A stretch of 64,000 nucleotides of DNA. It comes from Apodospora peruviana. Lineage: Eukaryota > Ascomycota > Sordariomycetes > Sordariales > Lasiosphaeriaceae. Positions 45,201 through 56,906 of the stretch are shown piece by piece. The notes below the pieces were generated by a model that did no database searches, was not told where the DNA came from, and worked only from the letters and a program-made list of their open reading frames with translations. Numbering within the stretch: the first letter of the stretch is position 1; each line of letters begins with the position of its first letter. The stretch spans positions 1,178,001 to 1,242,000 of the forward strand of contig JAUEDM010000005.1 in the NCBI GenBank assembly GCA_033439685.1. The letters run 5' to 3'. A program made the translations under genes and the position numbers.

Positions 45201-47245
45201 GAATTCCGTCAATTGTGACACAGCAGCCTCGCCGAGTGAGGGGACGAGCAAGCGAGTCCAACCGTTTCTCGTGATAACAGACCATCTTGCTCAACCCGTC
45301 GTGTGTGGCCAGGGACATCGGGACCGAGCAGATACTTGGGTTTGCTGCAGAAGACCATAAAAGACGCGACGACCTCACTTCCAATCGCTTCTTCCCATCT
45401 TGCACCGTTCCGTCGAAAGAGTCCTTCACCTTTGCTGTCCCTGCCCGCCATTGGCCATTACACAGTAACGTCATGGTTCATCCCATTCCCACGATCTGGG
45501 GACTGGCTCGATGAAAACGATTGGACGCTAACTTTCGTGGAGCAAGCCTTGACTCCGACGCCCCCCACCGAGGACGTTCAACTTCATCACCAACACGATC
45601 GATCACTCACCACTCGTTATTTTAGACTCACAGGCCACAACACCCTTCCATAAGATGGATAATCCGTCAATCTCGGTCTGCTTCATGCAGCCTCACTTTG
45701 AGAGACTGGCGTTGTTGTACAGTATCACAATATGCGCCAAACCCTCTTGATTGTTTGGTTGGATTGTGTGTCAGGGAGCACTTTGTACAACCATGGATGG
45801 AAGCCGATCGCCAAGCTTTTTCTACAATGTGTAGTTACCCCGCGGTGAACACTGAGCACACAGCTGAAGGAAAAGCGCCCCCAGTGAACAAGCCCCGCTT
45901 CCACCTTCCATAATTCTGGGGAGCCCCCGCAACATCCAGCGGAGGTTCGGGCAGTCCACCCGGTGACACGGTGTGCGGAATAAACGCCCGTTGCCAATTT
46001 GGCTCCGTAATTTTTCCGACCTACCTGCGTACCTATTTCCATTGTCTCTTTCGCAACCTGCCAACTTCGCCTGATCATCATTGCCATCTGGAGTGACGAA
46101 AATCCATTCCATTTGCTGACCCGTCGATCGGATCTTCCACGAATTGCGTAATAATGCAAACGGCTACACCGACATCAAGAAAAAGAAGCATGCGATGCGA
46201 AGAAGCAAAAAAGCACGCGGGTAGCCGCGTCTTGACCGCCAAGCTGTGATGCACCCGACCATCAGCTGCAGCAGGTGTGCGTGTGCTGAGGCCTGCAGGA
46301 CGACCTCTCGGGTGTCCCAGCTCCAGAGCAGGGCGTGTGGCTTGTCTGATATCTGACATGCACGATGCATCAGGACGCACACCAGAGAGGGGCGTCTTTC
46401 CGTCCAAAAGGGGATCCCCCAGGAGGGTGGCATCACCAATCCGCGCCCGTCGCCCCAGTGCCCAGCTAGTGAACAACAAACGCCCCACAGACTGTCGCTT
46501 TCCGATCCCCTCCCAGCCTATCAAGCATCGTCGACGACGAGGCTCCGGGAGTCTGGAACATCCTTAGGGTCAAGCCAGTCCTGGACCGATTCACATCCCG
46601 CATCTCTTGTGTTCCCACGGCCTCCTCCTCAGCCTGTCCGCGGGGTAGCACTGACGCAGAATAGGTTGGGGTCGTATCTCCACTTGATGCGTTCTCCTTT
46701 CTATTCCATTGTTGATTTAGTAGGGGGCCTTTTGCGTAAGACACATCTCGCCCATGTCCCATGGAACCTGCAGAGCGCTGCAGGCTGCAGCCTCGTGCTC
46801 ACGTCGTTACTTCGCCCGACTCGGCTGCAGGGTGGTCAATCCGCAGAAAGCTGTGTGCTTCTGTCTTCCCTGTCCTGACCTAGGAGTGTATGGCAAGTGC
46901 CAACTGACACTTGTTGCTCACTTGCTTCTGCACATGCCATATTTACTGGGGACGCCCCTTCTCTTCCTTGTCGATCTCCTCTCTCTCCTTTGTAAACTTC
47001 TTTCCACAGCTCGCCTCACGATCAGTCCTTTGACCTCATTTGTCCAACATCACGGGTGTTGTTCTGTCAGCTTTGTTGCTCGGTGAGACTAGTGTCTTGT
47101 CTCGCCCGTTATCTGTCTGTCTCCTTGCTTGGCTCGCCTCGCAGGAAAGGAGGCTGTCAAACCTGTCAGACGACGACGTCGTCATCCGGGTTCCTGTTGC
47201 TCTTTATAACAAGAACTTCCTGGTCTCACACCTCTCCAGAAAACA
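42288..47245. other. Five-kilobase gene-free region
   Basis: The longest spacer of the window, upstream of two divergent genes. Contains a CAAGGTACCTAGGG palindrome at about 43489 and a gagtacgga word at about 43034. Open frames such as 44768-45178 (+), 45025-45474 (-) and 46078-46524 (-) have no recognisable family content and no supporting splice structure. CT-rich sequence from about 46930 to 47240 probably belongs to the leader/promoter of the next gene. Undetected non-coding RNA genes are possible. Confidence 0.4.
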
Positions 47246-47965
47246 ATGTCATCAGTCCATTCCGGCAGCTCCGCCTCAAGCTGGAGGAGCTCCCCAAGCC
47301 ACAGCTCAGGCGGATCCTCCACTCGCCGATACAAGGACAAGAAGCTCCCGAACACGCCGGCCGTCAATGCCCTGGTCTACTTCACCGGCCGGCGACCTAA
47401 GCAGGTCCGAAGCGTCAGAGTATACCAAACTACATGGGACCCCGAGGATGACGACCAAAGCCAAAGTTCCTGGAGTTCGTCGTGGAGCAGCGGACAGAGG
47501 ACCAAGACCGAGATTTACCTGCTGGAAGCCCGGCGCATGTACTGGGACGACTATTCTTCTGTGACCGAGTCCAGGAAGCCAAGCGGCGGCAGGGCCTCTC
47601 GCTCTTCCCGGCGAAGCGGCGGTGACCCATGGGCCAAAGGAGGCGGACGTGCCGCCACGGTGATGACAGACGACGACGACGACGAAGATGATAGCAGCGA
47701 TGCCGAGAGCCTGGGCGATTACGGCCACCACCAGGGCGGCGGCGGTCCGGGACCGGGCATGATGCCGCCTCCACCTATGCATCACTTCCCTCAGGGCGCT
47801 TTCCAGCCGGGCTTCGGTGCGCCGCCGCAAGGTTTCCATCCTGGACTTCCGCCGCATGGCTTCTCCGGTCCGCCGCCGATGCCACCGAATATGGGCCGGC
47901 CGAGCCCAGCTCCGGGACATTTTGTCCGTGGGACTGGTGGAATCCAAGTTTTCACGACTGACTAG
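47246..47965 (+). CDS. Low-complexity fungal protein of unknown function
   Basis: Intronless, 239 residues, ATG in good context (aacaATGtca). Residues 1-30 are Ser-rich; 31-90 look folded (NALVYFTGRRPKQVRSVRVYQT, TEIYLLEARRMYWDDYSS); then Ser/Arg/Gly-rich sequence, a ten-residue Asp/Glu run (MTDDDDDEDD) at about 140-150, and a Gly/Pro/Phe-rich tail (GMMPPPPMHHFPQG, GFGAPPQGFHPG). No known domain is recognised. No signal peptide or membrane segment. The codon usage (strong G/C wobble) and the ordered central block favour a real gene. The mix of acidic, RS-like and GP-rich segments would fit a nuclear or RNA-associated protein, but that is speculation. Confidence 0.7.
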   Translation: MSSVHSGSSASSWRSSPSHSSGGSSTRRYKDKKLPNTPAVNALVYFTGRRPKQVRSVRVYQTTWDPEDDDQSQSSWSSSWSSGQRTKTEIYLLEARRMYWDDYSSVTESRKPSGGRASRSSRRSGGDPWAKGGGRAATVMTDDDDDEDDSSDAESLGDYGHHQGGGGPGPGMMPPPPMHHFPQGAFQPGFGAPPQGFHPGLPPHGFSGPPPMPPNMGRPSPAPGHFVRGTGGIQVFTTD

Positions 47966-49316
47966 ACGGTTTTTGTGACAAGCTTATTTGGTTTTTTATT
48001 GCTTGTTATGATTGTACGTGTTATGAAAGTGGCGTTTCGTGGTGTCTGGTTGGGATCTCTGTTCAGAGGGCGTTGTTGTTTTAATCCTATCTACTGAATA
48101 TGTAATACCACCTTTTTTTTCTTCTCGTCATTTTGCCATCACCTACGATTTAGGATTGGATCGAGTCGAACGACGGGTTATGAACTTTGTAGGTTGGGCG
48201 AAGGGCTATCTATGAACTTTCTCTTGGATCACTTGACATTTTTTTCTCCTTCGGATAAACAGAAGTAGGATAAAATACATTTTCTCCGATTTTGGGTTGG
48301 ATGGAGAATGAATGGTTTTTGTTGACGGGGTTTTTACGCTATTGTAATTTCGTTTTTGTTCTAGTCCTTGTTTTCTCTTTTCCATCGACAAAACAAAACA
48401 AACACTTCTTTTTTTCCCGTTTCTGCTTCTTTCTTCGGAGGAGGAGATTCAAGAAGAAAGAGAAGATGGAAAATTGGAGGGAGCCGTCTCATTAGGCTTT
48501 TGCTATAGCAGGTCAGGGTTGAGATTTATGGCTCTTGAATGGGAATACAATACCCAAGGTGTTTATGATGACGATGTGTTTTGTCTCCTTTGAGTTGAAA
48601 GTGATTGATTTTGTAAGGTACCTAGTTAGCCCGTTTCCTCATTTGCACGTTTGTTACTAATATTGGAAATATTTTGAACAAGTCCACGTATCTAAACAGT
48701 ACGATATTCCATTCCAACTATCTCCAGATAGCAAAACTCCAGGTGATGGTGTTGTCTTTTGTGATCTTTAGATGTGTGCAACCATGAGAGAGAATATGGC
48801 CACGCCCGGCCAGCCTGAGGCCATGCGTCTGGGTCCAATCCGATACTAGATGTGTAAGTGCGTGTGTGTGAATGTTCGCCCGGCATAAGGCATCCACAGA
48901 TCAAGCTTAAAGGCAACCAACCTGTCATCCTACCTTACCTTAGCTCGGGTAAGCCGCTTACTTTACATACCGCCCGAGGTGTTATTGAGTCGACAGATGT
49001 GGACACAGTAGATGCACAGAGAGAAGAGCTGAAAATGCAGTGTCAGGCTTTGGTAGTGAGTCATTCCTGTCACTATAGTCCTTTTGTAAATCCGGCAATC
49101 ATATCATGGGCAATCATATCATGGGGGTGTTCTTCAGTACATGGTAGGTAATCACACAGAGAGATCTCAGCTCGTGACTTAACATGAAAGCATGTACGGC
49201 AATGTCAAGATTTCAAGTAACAAGGCTGGAGCAATAATTGACGACTTGCTCAATTCCAGCATCGAAAACTCAGCCCATCGTCATCAGTATTCACCGTAGC
49301 CGCATCTCCTGCTTCA
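47966..49316. other. Spacer between the low-complexity gene and the peptidase relic
   Basis: T-rich 3' flank (runs at about 48112 and 48409) followed by unremarkable sequence; a ggtacctag word at about 48618. No gene supported. Confidence 0.45.
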
Positions 49317-52300
49317 TCAAGCCGTACCAGCCGTTCCGAGGAGGTTAGGAACTGCAAATTGCCCAAGGCCCTTTACCGGGTTCGGAGCCGTCGAAAGGGG
49401 CAGAGCTGCCTTCCATGTTGAGACATCTTGTACCACGACAGGAGCTGGATTTTTGGTGCTGCTGGACAAGGCTGAAGATCCCATGTTGTCATGATGTCCA
49501 TTGATGACTGCTGCTGCTGCTGCTCCTGCACCATCTTCTTCCACCTTCACCGAAGCTGCTGCTTTCGAACATGACTTCGTTGTCTGTGCAATAAGATGCA
49601 TGGACAGTTTCGCTCGAGTGGCCGAAGAGGGATGAATATACTGGTCGAAGAATTTGGGCATGTCGTTCTTGGATAGGACTTGGAGGGTTTCAACGTCATG
49701 CTGAGCTGTTGAAGGGTTTGAAATGAGAATGGTCTTCGTGCACACTTGGAGGGACCGTCAGCCATAACATACCTTGCTCAAAGTCAAACGTCTCACTCGT
49801 AATATGTCCCCCAAAACCGTTCCGTTTCCTGCTCCAGGTTATTCAACTTCTCCAGCCGCTGGTTGATCAACCCGACCTTGTGCTCCTCAAAGGTCCCGTC
49901 AGTCATTTTACGCAAATCCTCGCCCAGTTTGACCAAGAAGGCATCACAGCGCTCTTTGAGATACTTGCGCCCCCTCTCGCTCTGCACGAGTATGGGCCAC
50001 GTGCCGACCGTCGTGTAGAAGCCCACGTCCGAGTCGACAATGTATCCGAGCTGCTCCTTGGTGCGCAGCGCATCGAAGCATGGCTCCTTGGCAATCTGGC
50101 CAAACGGCAGTAGCTTGGCTCTTTCAGAAGGGGAAGATGATGATCCAATGGAGAGGATGTACTCGAGGCAGTTATTGACGTTGTCTGGCAGGTTCCAGAG
50201 TACCCGCTCGTAGAGATAGTGTGATCCGCTTGGCAGGGCAATCGCGCGGCGTGGCTGCCACTGACTCTCTGGGAATTGTTGGGACAATTTGGTGGACTTG
50301 ACAAGATCTGCCATCTGTAGCGCTTCTTCCTTATCCAAGTTGCCATGGACGAGAAGCTCAACATGCATCTGTCGCAGCAGATGGGGAACGTACAGATGCA
50401 TGTCCTCGACTGTGACTCCCGCAAGCTCCCCGAGCTTCTGGAAGGGAGCCCAGGACCTGTCACTGATGAGCATGCGGGAGAATATATTGATTTGTCGGTG
50501 CGGATCCCGGAAGTCAAAGTTGGCACTGGCTTTCCGAACTCTCTCCTTGGCTACCTCAAGCTGGTCCTGCTTGACATCCAGATGGCGCAGACCGCGCAGG
50601 ACTTGCCCCACGAGCAGTACCATCTTTATCGCTGAAACCGTTAAACTCCAGGTTCAGTCCTCGTACGCTTTCGGAAAGACTGTAGCGCAGCCCGGCTATT
50701 TCGGCGTTGTAGGCATATTTCCGCAAGCTATCTAGGACTAATTCAACGTATAAGCGGGTCATGACGGCATTCAGAGGAGTGAGCGATGCGACGGGGGAGC
50801 GAAGAAGAAGCCTGATATTGGCTTTTGGCACCCAGAATTGATCATCCTTCTTCCACCACACGCGAACATTGTCGTCGTGGCGAATCAGCGTAGGGTGCCG
50901 GGTAGGCTCCGCGACATCTGAGCGAGAAAACATGTAATCGTTGCGGAAGAAATTCGTTCACCGAGGGCGAGCGAAGCTCCTCTGGCCTGTTTTTAGGATC
51001 TGCCCCGGTAGCGGCCCAGAGCTGTTGCATGAAATCCTGCGGGATCTTTTCCATCTTGTAATCAGTGTCGTGCCACTTTTCCTTAGCATCCCAGCCGGCA
51101 TCAAAACTGCCTCTGGATGACAAAGAATCGAAAATTGTCAGGTCGCAAGTAGGAGAGGCCGCTTAGGATATTCTCAGGATCGAACTTGCGGATGAGAGAG
51201 TTGGGCTGAGCAGGTACTCGCGCGGCAAACAAGGGTTCTGCATGAGCTGTGCCAGTTCACTAGCAGTCCGGAAGGGAGCAGCGCTCTTTTGTCTGAACAT
51301 GAACCTCGGCCAAACGCCTCATCTCGTCCGAGATCCAGGCTGGCGGCTGCGGGTTGAGCTCGTCTTTAAGCATGGCGATGTATTGGAACGGAATAACCAA
51401 CACCTCGCGGTACTGCCGCATGCCCTTTTCCGTCAGTCGCATGTCGATGGTGAATATTGCCGTACCCGCGTACCCGGACACACCGAGCGGACGCCTCGGC
51501 CCACAACCATTCCGCGAGACCCATCGCCTTCAGGTACACGAGCAGACTACCGGGCCCCTCGTGGCCGATCAGATGGCTCAGACACCGGCTGGGCTGCGAG
51601 GCAAGGAGATGTTCCTCGCCGGGATACGCGAAATCGATATTCAAGAGTCTGTGGTCCATGACCGGCTTGACAAAGACCTGCGTCGCGAGCTGAGGCTCAT
51701 CAAAGGCCGGGAAATAATCGTCGTCGTCTCCCCGTCTCGGACGTGGCAGATTCTTGTTTGGCACGTCGGCGAACAGTTCCTGGACCCAACTCTCCAGTTC
51801 CCCTGGCGACTCTCTTTCCCAGGACGACGAGCCTCATGCGGTTGGCCGAATAGTGAGCCTCGTAAAACCCCATAAAGCGCTTCCGGATATCGACGCCTCG
51901 CGAAGCCGGCTCCTCGCTCAAGCATTGGTAACTGCTAGCGGCGAACTTGTGGTACGGGTGTTTCCCGCTCGAGGTGCTGCGGGCCACTTGCTCGAGGCGC
52001 CACGAATCACTCTGTCGGGTTTGCTTGTATTCTGAATCCATGGCACCGAGCTCGCGGTCGAGGGTATCGGCGAGGAAGAGTGGCTGGACGAAGAATTGCG
52101 CGAATCCATCGAGCGCGCCATGGAGGGGAATCTTCACAGCAACAACTCCAACCGAGGATGAATTCGGACTTATATACACAAGTTCGAAATAGTAATTCGT
52201 CGACGTCAAAGGCCGTGTAGGCGTTGGAGTGGCCGCCATACTTGGCCAGGTACTCGCTATATCTCTCGTGGATACTGCGCATAGACAAGGTCAGTCTTGG

Positions 52301-52594
52301 TTTCCCCCCCCCCCCCCCCCCCCCCCCCAAATACCGGTCATCACAGAGGTTGATTGGTACTCGCCTTCTTGGTGCCCATGAAACAGAAATGCTCCACTGC
52401 GTGAGCAGTCCCCGGTATATCTTCCGGATCGCTCAAGCTCCCAACATTGAAATCCATGGCAGCTGCGGCTTTATCGGTGTCCGGATCTTGTATTAGAAGA
52501 ACCTCTTAGCTGGTTTGACAATTTGATCACACGGCTTCTCCAATGTTTCTGTGACGAACTCGACCGAGTCGGAACAAAGTGCATCTTCACCCAT
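49317..52594 (-). pseudogene. Degraded M16 metallopeptidase (insulysin / Ste23 type)
   Basis: Intact relatives are zinc peptidases of about 1000 residues that degrade small peptides; yeast Ste23 also matures a-factor. The relic keeps most of the length. N-terminal part: VEFVTETLEKP, then VGSLSDPEDIPGTAHAVEHF with the HxxEH zinc motif intact (HAVEH), YSEYLAKYGGHSNAY, ANRMRLVVLGK, LSHLIGHEGPGSL. C-terminal half: RHDDNVRVWWKKDDQFWVPKA, LRQMHVELLVHGNL, RTKEQLGYIV, and a tail with VSTWKAALPLS. The reading frame breaks at least eight times: near 52505, 52280, 52200, 51770, 51510, 51290, 51200, 50950, 50625, and an extra base in the C run 49808-49812. A first splice donor reads GC instead of GT, and the adjoining intron has a 25-base C run. 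Too many lesions to be functional. Confidence 0.9.
52304..52328 (+). repeat. 25-base poly-C tract
   Basis: Uninterrupted C run (G on the peptidase strand) inside the first intron of the M16 relic. May be a true mononucleotide repeat or an assembly artefact. Confidence 0.9.
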
Positions 52595-52780
52595 GGTCTC
52601 TTGTGTGTCTACCCGTAGGTAATAATACAATGGCGTTATACCTATGTGCTATATCAACGTAGAGTGAACGGGGAAACGAGGGAGATGTCGACCTTGTCGA
52701 CCTTAAACACAGGACCCTTGTGGACAACGACCACCAGATTATGGATACCAAGCCCACAGAGGGGATGAGAAGACAATAAA

Positions 52781-52841
52781 CTCAGTACCAGGACTCCTGT
52801 AGGGACTCAGTACCAGGACTCCTGTAGGGACTCCGTACCAG
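52781..52841. repeat. Tandem repeat, 25-bp unit, about 2.4 copies
   Basis: Unit CTCAGTACCAGGACTCCTGT plus AGGGA occurs twice exactly and then partly (CTCCGTACCAG), ending directly at the lone element terminus near 52850. Confidence 0.9.
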
Positions 52842-52849
52842 TGGTTGAT

Positions 52850-52873
52850 TATCTACCGTGGGAATGGTGTACA
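52850..52873 (+). mobile_element. Solo MITE-like terminus
   Basis: ATCTACCGTGGGAATGGTGTA is one base-change and one insertion away from the outer terminus of the element at 57476-57702. No matching left end was found upstream, so it is a remnant. Confidence 0.5.
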
Positions 52874-53033
52874 ATCATTGGTTGGAAACATGAGTCCGCG
52901 AATGCTACCTTCCCGTGCCACATCCCAACCTTTCATGCAGAGGTCTCCGTCCCCATGCACCAACACATACATACTGTTGTTGGTGCAAGGGGGCTCCCAT
53001 GAACTGAAAGAAAACTGCAGGTGTGTCAGTACC

Positions 53034-53210
53034 TACACTATTTCCACGGTAAATAAGGTAGTCAACCGCAGTACTGGCATGGGTCCCGGTAGAGACAAAC
53101 ATGGGCCCTGGTAGTAAAATTTTATGCCATACTGAATACCTTGCAATCAGTATGTGCTTACTAGGGTCTTACAGGTAATGTCGGTTGACCATTTACCGTG
53201 GAATGGCGTA
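53034..53210. mobile_element. Diverged MITE-like element, TA-flanked
   Basis: Left end TACACTATTTCCACGGTAAA (53034 on) is the reverse complement, with differences, of the right end ATTTACCGTGGAATGGCGTA (53191-53210). Inside the ends both arms continue with GGT-GTCAACCG versus CGGTTGACC. Same outer sequence as the element at 57476-57702, and both carry a subterminal CCTGTAAGA word (here on the minus strand). About 177 bp, no coding capacity. Confidence 0.65.
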
Positions 53211-53366
53211 CCCGTTCGAGATCCCTCGTTCTCCATTGTATATATATAGTTATTTGTAAGGAAAGATGAGTGAGATACTGACCTGCAGCTGCTTTGCAAG
53301 CCTTGCCTTTCATCGTGTCAGATGCTCACCCAGACTCGCTCGGCCTCTCATCCCAGTTGACCGCTA

Positions 53367-55093
53367 ATGTCTGCCAACCACATGAACGACGCTCTCATCC
53401 GCGCAGTGCCTGATATGGTATCTCCGCTGGTGCCACCAAGATTGTCCGCACACGAGCCCAGGGCTGTCGTGGGAGACGAAAGCAAGAAGAGCAATCCTAT
53501 TGCCGAAAAGAGATTCCCAACGGAGACAGCGACCCAGAGGCCCTTCTCCTGGATGATGATGAAGGTGGCACAATTCGCATCCATGACGGGCAATGATCCA
53601 AGTGTTATCCTCGTCGACTATGAGGAGAAGGATCCGGCAAACTCCCTGAACTGGTCGCCCAAGCGAAAATGGCTAATGGTGCTCGCCATCTCCTTGGATG
53701 GGGTTTGTCGCGTTAGTCTTCTTCCTGTCCTCTACTTTTTCTTCTTGTCACGCACGCTCTCTGCTCTGGTACCTAGACAAGAGAGGACTGACCATGAACA
53801 ACATCAGCGTCTTTGCGACCATGACAGTAACTCCCACGGCGCCGCAAGTTATGCGACATTTTAATTCGCAAAGCTCCTTCGACCAGACCTTGTTCGTCAC
53901 CATATAGGAGCTCGGCGAAGGCATTAGCCCGTTCTTCATCGCGCCGCGGTCGGAAAGATTCGGCCGGCTGCCCGTCTTTCACATCGGAAATCTCCCCGCT
54001 CTCATCTGCCTGGTCGCATGCGCGTCGAGCATCAACATGCCCATACTGATCGCGTTCCGCTTCCTGACGGGCTGCTGCCTCTCGATCCTCACGCTCAGCC
54101 CCGCCATCGTCGGCGACCTGTTCGAGATGGAGTTCACCGGCCTGTCCATGGCGCTGGTTATGGGCCTTCAGATCATTGCCGATTTCGTCTCGGCCGTCGC
54201 GGGAGCATATGCCGGCGAGGCCCTCGGGTGGCGATGGTCGGTCTGGCTCGTCGCCATCGTGCACGGCTTCTTCAGCTCCCTCTTACTGGCCGTCCTGAGG
54301 GAGACGTACGCGTTGGTCATCCTCAGACGGAAAGCCGCGCGATTACAAGCGGAGCGTGGCGGCGCCGAAGACGGCAACAAGACCTACCGCTCCAAACACC
54401 AAGCCCGGGTCGACGCGACCACTATCTTGGAGAATGCCACGCGCCCGATACGTATCCTGGTCATGTCCCCCATCCTCATGCTCACGCAGGGCTACATGGC
54501 CATCGCATACGCCCTCGTCTCCCTGGTCATCGCCACCATCACGCCCTCGCTGGAGTCCACCTACCCGGGGCGTCTTCTCCCAAGGCTCCATCGGCCTGAC
54601 CTTTCTCAGCTTCGCCGTCGGCAACACCATCGCCCTGGTCCTCTACTCCTTCACCTCGGACCGCTACGTTCGCCACGAGCGGGAGAAGCACGGCGGCGAC
54701 GTCGACGCCTTCAAGCCCGAGGCGCGTCTGGTGCACATGCTCCTCGCCGCAGTCGGACATCCCGTCGCCTTCCTCATCTACGGGTGGACGTTGTCCTACC
54801 GTGCGCACTACATGGCGCCGCTCGTCGGGGCGACGCTTGCGGGCTTCAGCATGACCTTGTCGACCATCCCGGTGGAGACGTACGTGGTGGATGTGTATCA
54901 GATCCACGGGGCATCGGCCATCGCCACCGGAGTCGTCCTCCGGGCCTTTGCCGGCGCTTTTCTGCCCTTGATTGGACCTGCTTTGTACGAGAGCGTTGGG
55001 CAGGGCTGGGGAAATACAGTGCTCGCCTTGATCGGGGCGGCCTTCATAACCGCCGCTGGGGGCGCTGATACGGTACGGAGACTGGTTTCGTAG
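53367..55093 (+). pseudogene. Broken MFS transporter (DHA1 type)
   Basis: Drug:H+ antiporter-type transporter with the DHA1 lead-in DPANSLNWSPKRKW, then MGFVALVFFLSSTF, LGEGISPFFIAPRSERFGRLPVF (the loop 2-3 motif region), FRFLTGCCLSILTLSPAIVG, a middle loop, and C-terminal helices through HMLLAAVGHPVAFLIYGWT and VVDVYQIHGASAIATGVVLRAFAG. Lesions: frame change near 53694 (an extra G), TAG at 53905-53907 in the well-conserved VTIxELGEG segment where relatives have Tyr, and an extra G in the G run 54567-54570. One probable intron lies around 53740-53826. All domains remain, so inactivation looks recent. In the same relic island as a CmcJ-like gene and a P450, as in secondary-metabolite clusters. 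Confidence 0.85.
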
Positions 55094-55261
55094 TAAGAAA
55101 CGGTTTGGATCGTCTGGACGATAAGTTGGAGCAATTAATACTTGTCATTCTATGGACTATGGACATATGCTTAGATATAGGAGCAAGCAAGCAGTGGCCA
55201 AACGCACACATTTATTGGTAAGTACCATTTTTCCAATATGCTTGAGAAAATCAGGCATGAT

Positions 55262-56463
55262 TCATTCAAAAAACACAAATACCCTCGCTTCAATGCTCTC
55301 CTTCAACTGCTTCCCATCATCACCAACCCGAGGATCTAGAAAAGCGGTATGGGAAACTCCTGCACTTCCCAGTCTAATGTTAAAACAGGGAGGCTCTCAT
55401 CTGTCTAGAGGGTTTAGAATTCGAAACATACCTGCTGTGTTTTCTGCGACAGAATCAGTCTGTACGAAAGCGATGACCTCGTTGGCTTGCAACCCATGCC
55501 AGTGGTACCATTCGTGCTTTTCATCAAAGTAGACTCGGGTATTCTCGTTGATGTAATTCCGATGAACGATATCCATCGCCGTAGTCTGGGACGCAAAGCC
55601 TATGGTGCGGCGGTCGCAGAGCGTGAGCCGAAAGTCATAGACCGGGCCCCTGATTGGCTTCCATAGGCTGTCCCTGATAAGTAAGATTCTGGATACAAAT
55701 TTTGGATACAAACTGGGTAGTAGCATGAAGGTGGGGGGAGGAGACGCACTTTACAACAACGAATCTGGAATATCCCTTTGGGTTGTTGTTGAACTTTCTT
55801 GATGCTGCATTTTGCAGCCGAGTTGGCCGTCATATCTGTTGGCCGTCCGTCATATAATTACCGTTACGAGTTCAGGAACCTGAATTTACGAAAAATACAT
55901 ACCAATATGAACATAGTCACTGGGTTGGTTTGTATCAAGGTGATGACGTTCCAAGTTCCCCGAGAGCCATCGAGGGTGACGTTTTCGAACCTGTTTGCGT
56001 CGTCGGTCAATCAACCTGCCCATCTGGAACGACAAGTCTTTCTGTCTTTGAGTCTTATGCCTAGGTGGGTAGGTACGTACGTACCGCGTGCTCCAGAATC
56101 TCAACTCGCGTGGCATCCGGAAACAAGAACCGGACTGCCGATTTGTACTTTGGGTACAGGATCTCCTTGACTTTCTCCTCATTCCGATACTCTTCGGGGG
56201 TCAGAGGACAATCTTCCAGAGGCAGCTGAGCAAATCCAAACTTGAAGCACATATCACTGGGCGCAAGGCCCAGATGCCAAGCATTGCGTATCAGGAGCAA
56301 GCGACCATCGAGAGTTGTGTTTGTTGGGGGAATGTCCGAGTTTGTCATAGTCCAAGTGTAAGTAATATGGGTTTACATGCTGATGCTGTTCGTCTCTGGC
56401 AAGATAGCCGATGGTTGCTTGGACCGAGCCGTCGTCGGGCTTGGAATCGACAGTGTCCATCAT
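55262..56463 (-). pseudogene. CmcJ/AsaB-like oxidoreductase gene with two frame breaks
   Basis: Family members are fungal tailoring hydroxylase/desaturase-type enzymes common in secondary-metabolite clusters. I can reconstruct five coding blocks with good introns at 55991-56084, 55836-55902, 55674-55749 and 55360-55431. Recognisable: TNTTLDGR, VEILEHAVRKRHPRW, the likely metal-binding HxD in SDYVHIDMTANSA (across an intron), DSLWKPIRGPVYDF, LCDRRTI, IVHRNYINENTRVYF, WYHWHGLQANEV, and the typical end FLDPR...ARVFVFFE. Two single-base excesses break it: one T near 56362-56366 (between VNPYY and TWTMTN) and one A near 55764-55768 (before GYSRFVVVK). Splicing is otherwise perfect, so this is either a very young pseudogene or an assembly problem. 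The ATG at 56463 begins MMDTVDSKPDDG. Confidence 0.72.
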
Positions 56464-56888
56464 GGCTGTTTAATGCCTTGTCGGGCTATGTCAGTCAACG
56501 ACGAATGTTCTTGCTCAAATACCGGGAGGCAGGTACTACGTACCCAAAAGGAAACAATACCAACTCCCAGTAGCTCATTCCAACGACTTAATCCTTATAA
56601 GCGATTTGGCCAGTGGGTTTGGGAGGTGCCATGGGATGATGGTACATAGGTCACTCCCGCTTGTTTACTTGACTTCAGATGTCCTTGAATTTCCTTGGAG
56701 AAAATGGTCCGTTGTTTGCAGGCTGGAGGAGCAATTGCGACCAACTCTCCTCTGCGAATTATTCAATGACCCATGGAGACAACGTCGCTATACGGGTCGT
56801 ACATGATCCTTCGTGCGTTGGGGGAATTTGCGACAATAAACGGGCAGTTCCAAGACCCAAGAGTTGATTGTCAAAAGTCTACAATTTT

Positions 56889-56906
56889 GCCGTGGAATGG
56901 TGTAAG
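56889..56906 (+). mobile_element. Solo MITE-like terminus
   Basis: TTGCCGTGGAATGGTGTA matches the right terminus of the element at 57476-57702 with one change; no left partner found. Confidence 0.45.

Larger units (their letters stand above)
52595..53366. other. Repeat-bearing spacer between peptidase and transporter relics
   Basis: Holds a 25-bp tandem repeat, a lone inverted-repeat element end (52850-52873) and a diverged MITE-like element (53034-53210). No gene. Confidence 0.6.
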
